This document shows, one piece after another, positions 16,677 to 25,800 of a DNA stretch of 46,100 bases. The notes beneath the pieces were generated by a model. The model searched no databases, had not been told where the DNA came from, and worked only from the letters and a program-made list of their open reading frames with translations. Numbering within the stretch: position 1 is the first letter of the stretch; each line of letters opens with the position of its first letter. Both the position numbers and the translations under genes were made by a program. The DNA is from Acetobacter pomorum (GTDB lineage Bacteria; Pseudomonadota; Alphaproteobacteria; Acetobacterales; Acetobacteraceae): NCBI RefSeq assembly GCF_002738225.1, contig NZ_PEBQ01000147.1, positions 1 through 46,100 of the forward strand. The letters are read 5' to 3'.

Positions 16677-17690
16677 ATGGTTGTAATGCAAAATGGTTAT
16701 GATCCATCTTTGCTGGTCAGGGAAACATCTGTCTCCCTGACTGTCACCCCGGAGCAGGCTGGAGAACGGATTGACCGTTTTCTGGCAACTGCCGTGCAAA
16801 TGCTTTCGCGCTCCCGCATCAAAAGCTTAATTGAAGAGGGGCATCTTGTATGTGATGGCGTGTGCATAAAGGAACCAGCAGCCATAGCGCGTGCTGGCAT
16901 GACGGTAGAACTGACCATTCCACCAGCAGCCCCAGCTATTCCACAAGGTGAGAATATTTCGTTTACTGTTTTATATGAAGATGATGACCTGATTGTGCTG
17001 GATAAACCGGCGGGTCTGGTTGTGCACCCCGCACCGGGAAATGAAACAGGCACGTTGGTTAATGGCCTGATTGCCCATTGTGGAGAAACCCTGAAAGGCA
17101 TAGGGGGAGAACGCCGTCCCGGAATTGTACATAGGCTGGATAAAGATACATCTGGCGTGATGGTGGCTGCCAAGACAGAAATGGCACATCAGGCATTATC
17201 TGAAGATTTTGCGGCACGTCGGATAGATCGGGCTTATCTGGCATTTTGTTGGGGGCTGCCTAATCCGGCGGAAGGTGATTTTGAAGGTGCCATCGGGCGC
17301 GATAAGCGTGACCGCAAGCGTATGGCCCTTACGCCCAAAGGCGGAAAATGGGCATTAACACATTATCGTACCTTAGAAGCTTTTGGCGCAGGTGCCGCTC
17401 TTGTGGCCTGTAAGTTGGCAACAGGCCGTACACATCAGATTCGGGTGCACTTTTCTGCTCATGGACACCCCTTAATAGGGGATCCTCTCTATTTGCGTCG
17501 GGTTCCTGCGGCGTCTCGTATTCTGTCTCCGGGCGCACGTGCTGCTGCACTGGATTTTCCACGGCAGGCTCTGCATGCAGCACGGCTTGGATTTACACAC
17601 CCCAGAACGGGTGAAAAACTGCTGTTTGAAACACCAATGCCAGAAGATATGCAGGAGCTGGAACGTGCCCTGAAGGCGGGTCTGGAATAG
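16677..17690 (+). CDS. rluD: Ribosomal large subunit pseudouridine synthase D-like (RluD/RluA family)
   Basis: Isomerises uridines to pseudouridine in 23S rRNA, helix 69 in RluD. An N-terminal S4 RNA-binding domain (about 15-80, GERIDRFLA...SRSRIKSLIEEG) precedes the synthase domain with LDKPAGLVVHPA, the catalytic HRLDKDTSG (Asp), RAYLAFCWG and GRTHQIRVH. Start ATG at 16677 is chosen over a TTG at 16668; an ATG at 16686 is also possible. Length 337 aa is normal. It precedes rpoH in the same direction, an order common in alphaproteobacteria, with a 316-nt gap. Confidence 0.93.
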   Translation: MVVMQNGYDPSLLVRETSVSLTVTPEQAGERIDRFLATAVQMLSRSRIKSLIEEGHLVCDGVCIKEPAAIARAGMTVELTIPPAAPAIPQGENISFTVLYEDDDLIVLDKPAGLVVHPAPGNETGTLVNGLIAHCGETLKGIGGERRPGIVHRLDKDTSGVMVAAKTEMAHQALSEDFAARRIDRAYLAFCWGLPNPAEGDFEGAIGRDKRDRKRMALTPKGGKWALTHYRTLEAFGAGAALVACKLATGRTHQIRVHFSAHGHPLIGDPLYLRRVPAASRILSPGARAAALDFPRQALHAARLGFTHPRTGEKLLFETPMPEDMQELERALKAGLE

Positions 17691-18006
17691 CTTTTTCGAT
17701 TCGGGAATAGGAAACAGGACTGTTTAAGTCCAGAAACATGGCTGTCTTCTGCCATGCACCTTAGAATTCTTGACACATGTGCTTTTTCCAGCGCACCCTA
17801 CTGCACCCGTCATACTTTGGCACCGTAGCCAGATCGGCGGGAGCCCCTCTTTTTCAGTTGCCGCTCATACGGAGGGCAGAGGGAATGAGGTTAAGACATC
17901 TGTCCATCGCATGACTGGATCTCGCCTCTTTAACGGATGCATTTGAGACATTACGGGAACCCAAAGCATCCAAGGGAGTTTCCAGATCAGGGGAGTTAGT
18001 CAGCAC
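17691..18006. other. rluD-rpoH intergenic region with possible rpoH promoter elements
   Basis: No gene is seen. Two small hairpins (GGACT/AGTCC at 17717-17731 and CATGGC/GCCATG at 17737-17756) may end rluD transcription. A perfect TTGACA at 17770-17775, preceded by C so that it also reads CTTGACA, could be a -35 element. No good -10 lies at 16-18 nt; the region there reads GCACCCTACTG, so promoter class is undecided. The leader from there to the rpoH ATG would be about 200 nt. Confidence 0.4.
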
Positions 18007-18888
18007 ATGGTATCTTCCGTTATCAATGTTGGGCCTGAAAACAATCTTTCAAGGTACCTTCAGGAAATCCGCAAGTATCCACTTCTGACACCAGAAGAGG
18101 AACTCAGTCTTTCGCGCCTGTGGCGTGATAAAGGGGATGTAAAGGCTGCGCATCGGCTTGTGACATCTCACCTGCGCTTGGTTGCAAAAATCGCTATGGG
18201 TTATCGTGGGTATGGTCTGCCGATCAATGAACTGATCAGTGAAGGCAATATCGGCATGATGCAGGCCGTCCGGCGGTTTGACCCTGAAAAAGGGTTTCGT
18301 CTGGCTACCTATGCCATGTGGTGGATTCGTGCAGCTATTCAGGAATATATCCTGCATAGCTGGTCTTTGGTGAAAATGGGCACAACGGCTGCCCAAAAGA
18401 AACTGTTCTTCAATTTGCGCCGCCTGAAAGGGCAGATGCAGGCCATTGATGATGGTGACTTAAAGCCAGAGCAGGTTAACAAGATTGCCACAACCCTAGG
18501 TGTATCCGAACAGGATGTGGTGGATATGAACCGCCGTATGGCTGCGCCTGACCACAGTTTGAACGCACCTATGCGGGCAGATCAGGATAGTGAATGGCAA
18601 GATCGTCTGGTGGATGATCACACCAATCAGGAAGATGTTTACGCAGAAAATGAAGAACTTTCAGGGCGTAAGGCACTGCTTTCTTCTGCCATGGAAAATC
18701 TGAACGACCGTGAACGTCGGATTTTCACAGAACGCCGGTTGAAGGATGATCCTTCTACGCTTGAGGAACTGGCGCATGAATATGGTATTTCACGCGAGCG
18801 GGTGCGCCAGATTGAAGTGCGGGCATTTGAAAAAGTGCAAGCGGCAATGAAAAAGGAAGTTCAGGCTAGGCGCGAAGAAAACGCCTAA
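18007..18888 (+). CDS. rpoH: RNA polymerase heat-shock sigma factor sigma-32
   Basis: Group 3 sigma factor that directs RNA polymerase to heat-shock promoters. The 293-aa protein has region 2 (HLRLVAKIAMGYRGYGLPINELISEGNIG, core binding, then the -10-reading helix FRLATYAMWWIRAAIQEYIL), the RpoH box around AQKKLFFNLRRLK, and region 4 with TLEELAHEYGISRERVRQIE. Start ATG at 18007 has a GGGGAG site about 11 nt upstream. The gene is monocistronic: it has a long leader and a strong hairpin terminator behind it. Alphaproteobacteria often carry a second rpoH elsewhere; none is visible here. Confidence 0.96.
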   Translation: MVSSVINVGPENNLSRYLQEIRKYPLLTPEEELSLSRLWRDKGDVKAAHRLVTSHLRLVAKIAMGYRGYGLPINELISEGNIGMMQAVRRFDPEKGFRLATYAMWWIRAAIQEYILHSWSLVKMGTTAAQKKLFFNLRRLKGQMQAIDDGDLKPEQVNKIATTLGVSEQDVVDMNRRMAAPDHSLNAPMRADQDSEWQDRLVDDHTNQEDVYAENEELSGRKALLSSAMENLNDRERRIFTERRLKDDPSTLEELAHEYGISRERVRQIEVRAFEKVQAAMKKEVQARREENA

Positions 18889-18898
18889 AATATATAAC

Positions 18899-18949
18899 CT
18901 TAAAGGCTTTTTCTGTGCGCACATCATGCGGATAGGAAGAGCCTTTAAG
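18899..18949. terminator. Bidirectional terminator between rpoH and recJ
   Basis: Perfect 10-bp arms CTTAAAGGCT / AGCCTTTAAG (18899-18908 / 18940-18949), extendable inward by about 6 pairs including T-rich/A-rich positions, between two convergent genes. Confidence 0.75.
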
Positions 18950-18973
18950 TTGGGGATAATAAAAGAACGCCTG

Positions 18974-20809
18974 TTATAAGGCCGCCGCTGCATCCTGAAT
19001 AAAGAATGTAGCATCTGTTCGGCCGTTCCATGTTTCGGCACGTAAATAACCTGCCAGATGCAAGGCAGGGCGGGTTGTATCTTCCAGCTTAGCCGCTAAA
19101 GGATTTTCGTGCGCACGGAATAAAAGAGCCTTTAGTCGGCCTGTGTTTTCACCCTTTAAAAGCAGGCGCAGTGTGTTGCCGTCTCGCCCAATCCGATCAG
19201 CCCGTATAACGTTTACACGTGGTATGGCCAGCAAAGGTTCTGCGTTTCCTGCGCCAAATGGCGCAAGGGCAGCCATATCCTGAGCTAATTCAGCCGTGGC
19301 GCCAGAAATGGCCACAACAGCATCTATTGTAAGCGGAACCCTATCTGGCAGCGTGGCGGCCTGTGCCAGCCGAGCATCCAGAAGGGAATGAAAATCTTCC
19401 AGCTTATCAGCTGTAAGGGAGAAGCCAGCAGCCATGGCGTGGCCACCGCCTGTTTGCAATATGCCATTTTGACGTGCTGCAATAATTACGGTGCCAAGAT
19501 CCAGCCCCGGAACAGAGCGGCCAGACCCTTTAATGGTGCCATCTTCCTGTTCTGCTCCCACAAGGGCAGGGCGGTTGAAGCGTTCTTTAATACGCCCGGC
19601 GACAATGCCCACAACTCCGGGGTGCCAGTCTTTTCCGGCAAGTAAAATAACGGCGTGTCCAGCTTCTTTCTGCGCTTCGGCCTGTTGCATGGCGCGGTCC
19701 AGAATATCGGCTTCAACACCTTGCCTGCGACGGTTTACGGCATCCAGCCGTTCGGCCATCTGGCGTGCTTCAAAACTATCGGAACATCGGAGCAAGCGCA
19801 GCCCCAAGGGCGCTTCTGCAATACGGCCGCCTGCATTGATACGTGGCCCTAATGCAAAACCACAGGAAAAAGCATCTGGTGCTTTGGTAATACCAGCAAT
19901 TTCCAGAAGGGCATTGAGACCGGTGCGTTGGCGACGGGCCATAATTTTAAGCCCCTGCGTAACAAATGCACGATTAAGGCCGTGTAACGGCATAACATCG
20001 CAAACTGTTGCAAGGGCAACCAGATCAAGCTGTCGCATTAAATCTGGCGGTGGTTGAGCTGTGCTAAACCATTCAGCTCGTCTCAGATCTCGCGTAGTGG
20101 CAACAGCAGCAAGAAAGGCAAGGGCTGCAGCACAAATATGGTGCAAACCAGAGGAACAGTCCGGCCGGTTTGGGTTGACTGTTGCCAGAATGGGGGGAAG
20201 GGCATCTTCTGATTTATGGTGATCAAGAACAATCACATCAGCTTTGTCTGTGACTTGGGACAGAATGTCTGCCGAGGCAGTGCCACAATCCACACAGATC
20301 AGAACGGAAGCGCCTTGTGTAATCAAATTGTTCAGCGCTGCAACGTTAGGACCATATCCTTCGGTCATTCTATCTGGAATATGGGTATGAACCGTGCAAC
20401 CCAATTCTTCAAAAAAAGAGGCGAGAATGGCGGAAGCGCAAGCGCCATCCACATCATAATCACCAAAAATACCAATGACTTCACGGTTCTGGACAGCCGT
20501 GGCCATGCGCGCTGCGGCTTTATCCATATCCGTCAGATTAGAAGGGTCGGGCAGAAGTGCCCGCAGCTTGGGTTCCAGAAAATGCGGTGCCTGATCTGGT
20601 GTAATCTGGCGCATGGCCAACAATCGGCCAACTATTTCTGGAATACCCAATTGTTGCGCTAAAGCCGCGCCCAAGCGCATGAGTGCGGGGTCTTCTGCGC
20701 CAGCGCGCCAAACCCAACGACGGCCAACAAAGCTGGCTTCCACCCCTAATACAGAAGGGGTGGAAGTTTCCTCAGATTGGTGAGTAAGTTCCAAGCTGTT
20801 GCTTTGCAT
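18974..20809 (-). CDS. recJ: Single-stranded-DNA-specific 5'-3' exonuclease RecJ
   Basis: DHH-family nuclease for recombination and repair, 611 aa. The DHH domain has IFGDYDVDGACASA, VDCGTAS and VLDHHKSEDALPP (metal ligands). Then come GLDVVALATVCDVMPL-like RQLDLVALATVCDVMPL, FALGPRINAGGRI, a DHHA1 domain with GHAVILLAGKDWHPGVVGIVAGR and GSGRSVPG, GGHAMAAGFS, and a C-terminal OB-like region. The ATG at 20809 is chosen because it lies 16 nt after the glpX stop; the longer frame begins with TTG inside glpX. Last gene of the alaC-hom-glpX-recJ series. Confidence 0.95.
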   Translation of the reverse strand: MQSNSLELTHQSEETSTPSVLGVEASFVGRRWVWRAGAEDPALMRLGAALAQQLGIPEIVGRLLAMRQITPDQAPHFLEPKLRALLPDPSNLTDMDKAAARMATAVQNREVIGIFGDYDVDGACASAILASFFEELGCTVHTHIPDRMTEGYGPNVAALNNLITQGASVLICVDCGTASADILSQVTDKADVIVLDHHKSEDALPPILATVNPNRPDCSSGLHHICAAALAFLAAVATTRDLRRAEWFSTAQPPPDLMRQLDLVALATVCDVMPLHGLNRAFVTQGLKIMARRQRTGLNALLEIAGITKAPDAFSCGFALGPRINAGGRIAEAPLGLRLLRCSDSFEARQMAERLDAVNRRRQGVEADILDRAMQQAEAQKEAGHAVILLAGKDWHPGVVGIVAGRIKERFNRPALVGAEQEDGTIKGSGRSVPGLDLGTVIIAARQNGILQTGGGHAMAAGFSLTADKLEDFHSLLDARLAQAATLPDRVPLTIDAVVAISGATAELAQDMAALAPFGAGNAEPLLAIPRVNVIRADRIGRDGNTLRLLLKGENTGRLKALLFRAHENPLAAKLEDTTRPALHLAGYLRAETWNGRTDATFFIQDAAAAL

Positions 20810-20825
20810 TAAACAGTAAAGCCGC

Positions 20826-21824
20826 TTATTGCGGAGTCCAGGTTTTGGTTTTGAAGTTGTGGTGGCCTTCAATAAAACGCACAGTCCCGGATTTGGAACG
20901 CATTACGAGCGAATGTGTAACAGCCTGATGCGGCAATTGGCGCACACCACGTAGTAACGTGCCGGTGGTAACGCCTGTGGCAGAAAACAGCACAGATCCG
21001 GCGGCCAGATCATGCAGCCCCAATTTACGATCGGGATCTTTTCCGGGGTTCATTTTGCGGGCGCGTTCGCGCTGTCCTTCATCTTCAAACAGCAAGCGGC
21101 CCTGCATCTGCCCTTCTACACAACGAATGGCCGCAGCAGTCAGCACACCTTCTGGTGCACCGCCAGAACCCACATAAATATCAACCTGGCTGGTATCAAG
21201 GCATGCAGCAATACCACCGGCCACATCGCCGTCTGTCAGCAGGCGCACCCGCGCGCCTGCTGCACGGGCGCGGGCAATCATTTCCTCATGCCGTTCCCGA
21301 TCAAGGGTGCAGAGCAGCAGATCCTGAACAGTTTTGCCTTTGGCTTTGGCCAAGTTTTTAAGGTTGGTTTCAATGGAGTTATCCAGATCAACAACGCCAT
21401 CTGGCAGATTGGGGCCAACCACAATCTTGTCCATATAAATATCAGGCGCATGCAGGAAGTTGCCACGTTCTGCTAGTGCCACCACGGTAATGGCGTTGGG
21501 CATATCTTTGGCACATAGGTTTGTGCCTTCCAGCGGGTCCACGGCAATATCCATGCCAGGGCCACCAGCGCCCACTTTTTCGCCAATATACAGCATAGGG
21601 GCTTCGTCCATTTCCCCTTCACCAATCACCACCAGGCCATCAATGGCTACGGTATCAAATGCTGTGCGCATGGCTTCTACGGCTGCGCCATCAGCATCGT
21701 TTTTGCGGCCGCGTCCTGTCCAGCGGGCGGAAGCCAGAGCAGCAGCTTCCGTTACACGTACCAGCTCAAGCGCCAGATTGCGGTCGGAAACAACGAAGGG
21801 AGAGGGGCCAATGGAATCAGACAT
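20826..21824 (-). CDS. glpX: Class II fructose-1,6-bisphosphatase
   Basis: Hydrolyses fructose-1,6-bisphosphate in gluconeogenesis and may also act on sedoheptulose-1,7-bisphosphate. The 332-aa protein has the metal-binding motifs of the lithium-sensitive phosphatase fold: VIGEGEMDEAPMLYIGE and DIAVDPLEGTNLCA, plus IYVGSGGAPEGVLTAAA and the C-terminal HSLVMRSKSGTVRFI. The gene lies between hom and recJ on the same strand; 54 nt separate the hom stop from its start. Confidence 0.95.
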   Translation of the reverse strand: MSDSIGPSPFVVSDRNLALELVRVTEAAALASARWTGRGRKNDADGAAVEAMRTAFDTVAIDGLVVIGEGEMDEAPMLYIGEKVGAGGPGMDIAVDPLEGTNLCAKDMPNAITVVALAERGNFLHAPDIYMDKIVVGPNLPDGVVDLDNSIETNLKNLAKAKGKTVQDLLLCTLDRERHEEMIARARAAGARVRLLTDGDVAGGIAACLDTSQVDIYVGSGGAPEGVLTAAAIRCVEGQMQGRLLFEDEGQRERARKMNPGKDPDRKLGLHDLAAGSVLFSATGVTTGTLLRGVRQLPHQAVTHSLVMRSKSGTVRFIEGHHNFKTKTWTPQ

Positions 21825-21878
21825 CAGAAACAGGATCCTTGCTGTAAAAGTCTATGATACCGGAAAAGGTGGCTAGAA

Positions 21879-23192
21879 TCAGGCTGTTTCAATCCGAATC
21901 ATAACAGGGCTGTCCGTCACTACGCTCAGGGCATCTATTTTGGTAATAGCTTCCTGCATGGCAGCTTCCGATGTCTGATGGGTTACCAGAACAAGTGGCA
22001 CATAGGGTGTGGCCTCGTTTTCTGCCGGGTGCTGAAGCATGCTGCGCAAAGAAACGCCGCAATCCCGCAAGACTGCTGTAATATCAGCAATAACGCCGGG
22101 GCGGTCTTCTACCATCAAGCGCAGATAGAATGTACCGGCACCAGTACCAGCCGGGCAGGCGCGCAATGCTGGTTCCGCACTGGCCTGCACGCCCCATACC
22201 GGAATGGTGTGCCCGCGGGCAATATCAATCAGGTCAGCAGTAACAGCACAGGCGGTTGGGCCCGCACCGGCTCCTCGGCCTTCCAACATGATACGGCCAA
22301 CAAATTCGCCCTCTGCCACCACAGCGTTAAATACACCATCAACCAGCGCGATAGGAGCGTTATGGGGCAGCAGGCAAGGTGCCACACGGGCCTGAAGGCC
22401 AGCATCTGTCAGACGCGCCAGCCCCAGCAGCTTGATGCGGTAGCCAAGAGTGCGCGCAAACGCAAAGTCAATAGCGCCAATCTGGCGGATGCCTTCAACT
22501 TGCACAGAGTCAAAGGCCACAGGGCGGCCAAAAGCCAGGCCAGCAAGAATTGTCAGCTTATGGGCTGCATCTATGCCATCAATATCAGTGGAAGGATCGG
22601 CTTCAGCATATCCCAGATCCTGCGCATCTTTCAGCACCAGATCAAAATCCTTACCCGTTTCACGCATAACGGTCAGGATATAGTTACATGTGCCGTTCAG
22701 AATGCCACCAACATGCAGCAATTTATCTGCCGCCAAGCCCTCGCGCACTGTTTTAATGGCGGGAATGCCACCTGCTACGGCAGCCTCAAAAAGCAATGGT
22801 GCATTATTGTCTGCGCTAAGTTTGGCAAGGGCAGAGCCGTGCACAGCCAAAAGTGCCTTGTTGGCGGTTACAACGGGTTTGCCAGCAGCCAGTGCTTTTT
22901 CCACCAGTGCCCGCGCTGGCCCCTCGCTTCCGCCAATAAGTTCGACAACAACATCTACATCCGGGTCTGAAACCAGATCCTGCGGATTATCATGCCAACG
23001 CAGGGTGGAAACATCTATGCCACGGTCACGCGTACGGTCTCTGGCGCTTACGGCCACCACTTCCAGCTTGCGGCCAGCGCGTGCGCTCAGCAATTCTGCA
23101 TTTACGCGCAAGAGGCGAATAACGCCTGCGCCAACCGTGCCCAGACCGGCAATACCAAGACGAAGAGGAGAGGAATTGGAACAGGATGTCAC
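21879..23192 (-). CDS. hom: Homoserine dehydrogenase
   Basis: Reduces aspartate semialdehyde to homoserine, feeding threonine and methionine synthesis. The 437-aa protein has an N-terminal Rossmann motif GIAGLGTVGAGV, VVTANKALLA, the catalytic stretch GILNGTCNYIL...GYAEADPSTDIDG, and a C-terminal ACT domain (about 350-437, YLRLMVEDRPGVIADIT) expected to sense threonine. The start is GTG and shares GTGA (23189-23192) with the alaC stop, so translation is coupled to the upstream aminotransferase gene. Confidence 0.96.
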   Translation of the reverse strand: MTSCSNSSPLRLGIAGLGTVGAGVIRLLRVNAELLSARAGRKLEVVAVSARDRTRDRGIDVSTLRWHDNPQDLVSDPDVDVVVELIGGSEGPARALVEKALAAGKPVVTANKALLAVHGSALAKLSADNNAPLLFEAAVAGGIPAIKTVREGLAADKLLHVGGILNGTCNYILTVMRETGKDFDLVLKDAQDLGYAEADPSTDIDGIDAAHKLTILAGLAFGRPVAFDSVQVEGIRQIGAIDFAFARTLGYRIKLLGLARLTDAGLQARVAPCLLPHNAPIALVDGVFNAVVAEGEFVGRIMLEGRGAGAGPTACAVTADLIDIARGHTIPVWGVQASAEPALRACPAGTGAGTFYLRLMVEDRPGVIADITAVLRDCGVSLRSMLQHPAENEATPYVPLVLVTHQTSEAAMQEAITKIDALSVVTDSPVMIRIETA

Positions 23193-24421
23193 GGTGTAAC
23201 AGGCTCCGGCTTTTTTGTAGAGGAAGAAGAGGATGGTGATACCCCATGCGCGGATAGGAACCCACGAATGGAACGCAGGGCCTGGCGTAGGCGCTGGGTG
23301 TTTTCAACCAACCCGATACGGACATGGTCATCACCATATTCACCAAATCCAAGCCCAGGGGCCACAGCGACCCCGGCTTCTTCCAGAAGAAGTTTGGAAA
23401 AGGCAACGCTGCCCATTTCACGGAACGGTTCGGGAATAGGCGCCCATGCGAACATTGATCCTTCTGGGGAGGGCACATCCCACCCCGCGGCATGTAGGCC
23501 CCGGATCAGAACATCGCGCCGGTCCTTATAAAGGGCACGTAAATCTGCCACGCAATCCTGCGGGCCGTTTAGGGCTGTCACAGCTGCAACCTGAATAGGA
23601 GTGAAAGCGCCATAATCCAGATAAGATTTAATACGGGTTAGGGCGGCAATCAGGCGTTCATTGCCAGCGGCAAAACCTACGCGCCATCCGGCCATGGAAT
23701 AGGTTTTGGAAAGTGATGTAAACTCTACTGCAATGTCTTTCGCACCCGGCACTGCCAGAATGGAAGGAGGCACAAGGTCACCAAAATAGATTTCAGCATA
23801 TGCCAGATCAGACAGAATCCAGATTTCTTCCTTCCGGCAGAAAGCGACCAGTTCCTTGTAGAAATCCAGATCAGCCAGATAGGCCGTTGGGTTGGAAGGG
23901 AAATTGACAATCAGTGCCGTGGGCTTGGGTACGGAATGACGTACAGCCCGCTCCAGTGCACGCAGCATGTTCTCATCAGGTGTCGCTGGAATGGAACGAA
24001 TGGAAGCCCCGGCAATAATAAAGCCAAACTGATGAATGGGATAGGAAGGGTTGGGAACCAGAATGGTATCCCCCGGACTGGTAATGGCAGAAGCCAGATT
24101 GGCCAGTCCTTCCTTGGAGCCCAGTGTCACAATCACTTCCTTGTCCGGGTCCAGCCCGACGTGAAAGCGGCGTTCATAATACCCGGCAACAGCCTTGCGC
24201 AACCCCGGAATACCGCGGCTGACTGAATAACGGTGCGTGCGTGGGTCCTGCACTGTTTCCAGCAGTTTATTTACAATGTGCTGCGGGGTAGGTGTGTCTG
24301 GGTTGCCCATGCCAAGATCAATAATATCCTCGCCACGCGCGCGGGCTGCTGCCTTGGCCTGGTTTACCGAGGCAAATACATAAGGCGGCAGGCGGCGGAT
24401 GCGATGGAACTCTTCAGTCAT
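23189..24421 (-). CDS. alaC: AlaC-type class I/II aminotransferase
   Basis: PLP aminotransferase (fold type I), 410 aa, resembling E. coli glutamate-pyruvate aminotransferase AlaC: RLPPYVF, ARGEDIIDLGMGNPD.PTP, RYSVSRGIPGLR, TLGSKEGLANL, LVPNPSYPIHQFGF, the lysine motif SLSKTYSMAGWR, and GLGFGEYGDDHVRI. It lies directly upstream of hom with a GTGA overlap, an arrangement common in alphaproteobacteria. An aspartate/methionine-related substrate or LL-diaminopimelate aminotransferase activity is possible, but the closest motif match is to AlaC. Confidence 0.88.
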   Translation of the reverse strand: MTEEFHRIRRLPPYVFASVNQAKAAARARGEDIIDLGMGNPDTPTPQHIVNKLLETVQDPRTHRYSVSRGIPGLRKAVAGYYERRFHVGLDPDKEVIVTLGSKEGLANLASAITSPGDTILVPNPSYPIHQFGFIIAGASIRSIPATPDENMLRALERAVRHSVPKPTALIVNFPSNPTAYLADLDFYKELVAFCRKEEIWILSDLAYAEIYFGDLVPPSILAVPGAKDIAVEFTSLSKTYSMAGWRVGFAAGNERLIAALTRIKSYLDYGAFTPIQVAAVTALNGPQDCVADLRALYKDRRDVLIRGLHAAGWDVPSPEGSMFAWAPIPEPFREMGSVAFSKLLLEEAGVAVAPGLGFGEYGDDHVRIGLVENTQRLRQALRSIRGFLSAHGVSPSSSSSTKKPEPVTP

Positions 24422-24559
24422 GGGTTTCTGATGCTCTAAAGAAGCAGGGGAGATAAGGCCCCCGCAGGTTTGTGGGAAGAAACATAGTAATCGTCAGAAC
24501 AGAACAGGCAACTCCTCACGCGGCGCAAAATGCTGGAATGACTGTTTTGTAAACATGCT

Positions 24560-25633
24560 TTACGGGCTGGTTGCCACTTTGGCGCCTGTACCAAAGGCAT
24601 CTCCGCGCACATGAATGGCAGTTGAAGGTACGCCAAGATTTACCAGTTCTGTTGCCAGACGTTGTGCCCGCAAAAGCCCCAGCTTTACGGCATCGGACTG
24701 ATCCTGTGCGCTGAGTGAAAGCGCGTTGCCAAACCCACGGATAAAGAATGGCCCATTGGGGTGGTCTGCCTTGAGTTTGCTGAGCGTGTTTTCCTGCCCG
24801 CTGGAAAGCATGTCTGATTGTGGCACAAAATGGAACGAGGTGCCCTTTACATCTACCAGATCATAATTTGGTTTGATGGTATCTGGCAGATGCGCATCGG
24901 AGGGCACATCAAAGCCCGGAAACGATGGGGCAGAGGGTGGTCCATCTGGAATTTGTGGAATGGCAGAATCCGGAATTTCCGTCTGGGCGGCTTTTGGTCG
25001 CACTTCTGGCAGGCCCACTTCCGGCTCAGCTTCGGCTGTCATGTTCTGCTTTTTGTCAGCATGGCTGCTCTGGGAAGGTGCCTTGCCAGTTTGGGCAGCC
25101 GTGGAACTGGTGTTTGGCGCTGGTGAGGAATCCGCCGCATCCATAATGGCACCGCTTACACCTTCTGGCAGACTGGCCTGCTGCGTGCCATCTTGTGTGT
25201 TGCCTTTTGGTTGTGTGGCAGATGCCGCGCCTTTGGCAGGAGGCTGCGCTGCGGCTGAGGGCGGAGGCGGGATATCTGGAATAAGGCTGCCATTGGCTGC
25301 TACCGTGCGATACGCCAGATTGCGCTCACGAATAAGTTCTTGCGTGACAAGCTGCCGATCTTGGGGCGAAGGCATTTCTGGTGCCTGGGTGGGTGTGAGG
25401 CCAACATGTGGGTAAGGGTCATAAATACCCGGCGGTGGTGGGCGTTGGGAGGCAATAACCCCACCACGCATATGCTGCATCCATGAAAGAGTACCATCAA
25501 TGGCGTCTTTATGGGGGCTACACCCCCCCAGAAGGAGCACGCCAGAAACCATAAGCCCGCCAAGCCGCACAACCGGTTTTATAACTATGGCGCTGCGGAG
25601 TGTCCGCTTGTGTTCTAAGCAGGGTTGCGGCAT
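24560..25633 (-). CDS. Lipoprotein with proline-rich linker and OmpA-like C-terminal domain
   Basis: A 357-aa predicted lipoprotein. The signal segment ends in VSGVLLLGGC, placing the lipid-modified Cys near residue 38. Then follow a short region with GIYDPYPHVGL, a long Pro/Ala/Ser/Gln-rich low-complexity linker (about 110-250), and a C-terminal domain (about 255-357) with FHFVPQSDMLSSGQENTL...RGFGNA...GLLRAQRLATELVNLGV. That pattern resembles OmpA/MotB peptidoglycan-binding domains. The ATG at 25633 is chosen because GGAG lies upstream and the signal is complete; an upstream codon at 25672 is in frame. It would tether outer membrane to peptidoglycan. Divergent from the clpP paralogue. Confidence 0.65.
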   Translation of the reverse strand: MPQPCLEHKRTLRSAIVIKPVVRLGGLMVSGVLLLGGCSPHKDAIDGTLSWMQHMRGGVIASQRPPPPGIYDPYPHVGLTPTQAPEMPSPQDRQLVTQELIRERNLAYRTVAANGSLIPDIPPPPSAAAQPPAKGAASATQPKGNTQDGTQQASLPEGVSGAIMDAADSSPAPNTSSTAAQTGKAPSQSSHADKKQNMTAEAEPEVGLPEVRPKAAQTEIPDSAIPQIPDGPPSAPSFPGFDVPSDAHLPDTIKPNYDLVDVKGTSFHFVPQSDMLSSGQENTLSKLKADHPNGPFFIRGFGNALSLSAQDQSDAVKLGLLRAQRLATELVNLGVPSTAIHVRGDAFGTGAKVATSP

Positions 25634-25800
25634 GGCTGCGCGGATACTCCAACGAATGAAAACCAGAGACATGAGACGGAGCGCACCTTACCCTTTTCCG
25701 TCCCGGCTGGCGAGACAGCACATGATTGCCCCTTGGCAGGCAGCCTTAGGCAGCGCAGGATAAGAGAATGTACACAGATACAGAACATGCGGAGAAAGCA

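Noticed and set aside
17769..17801. Firm heat-shock or housekeeping promoter for rpoH
   Set aside because: The -35 TTGACA is perfect, but no acceptable -10 for either sigma class occurs at the right spacing.
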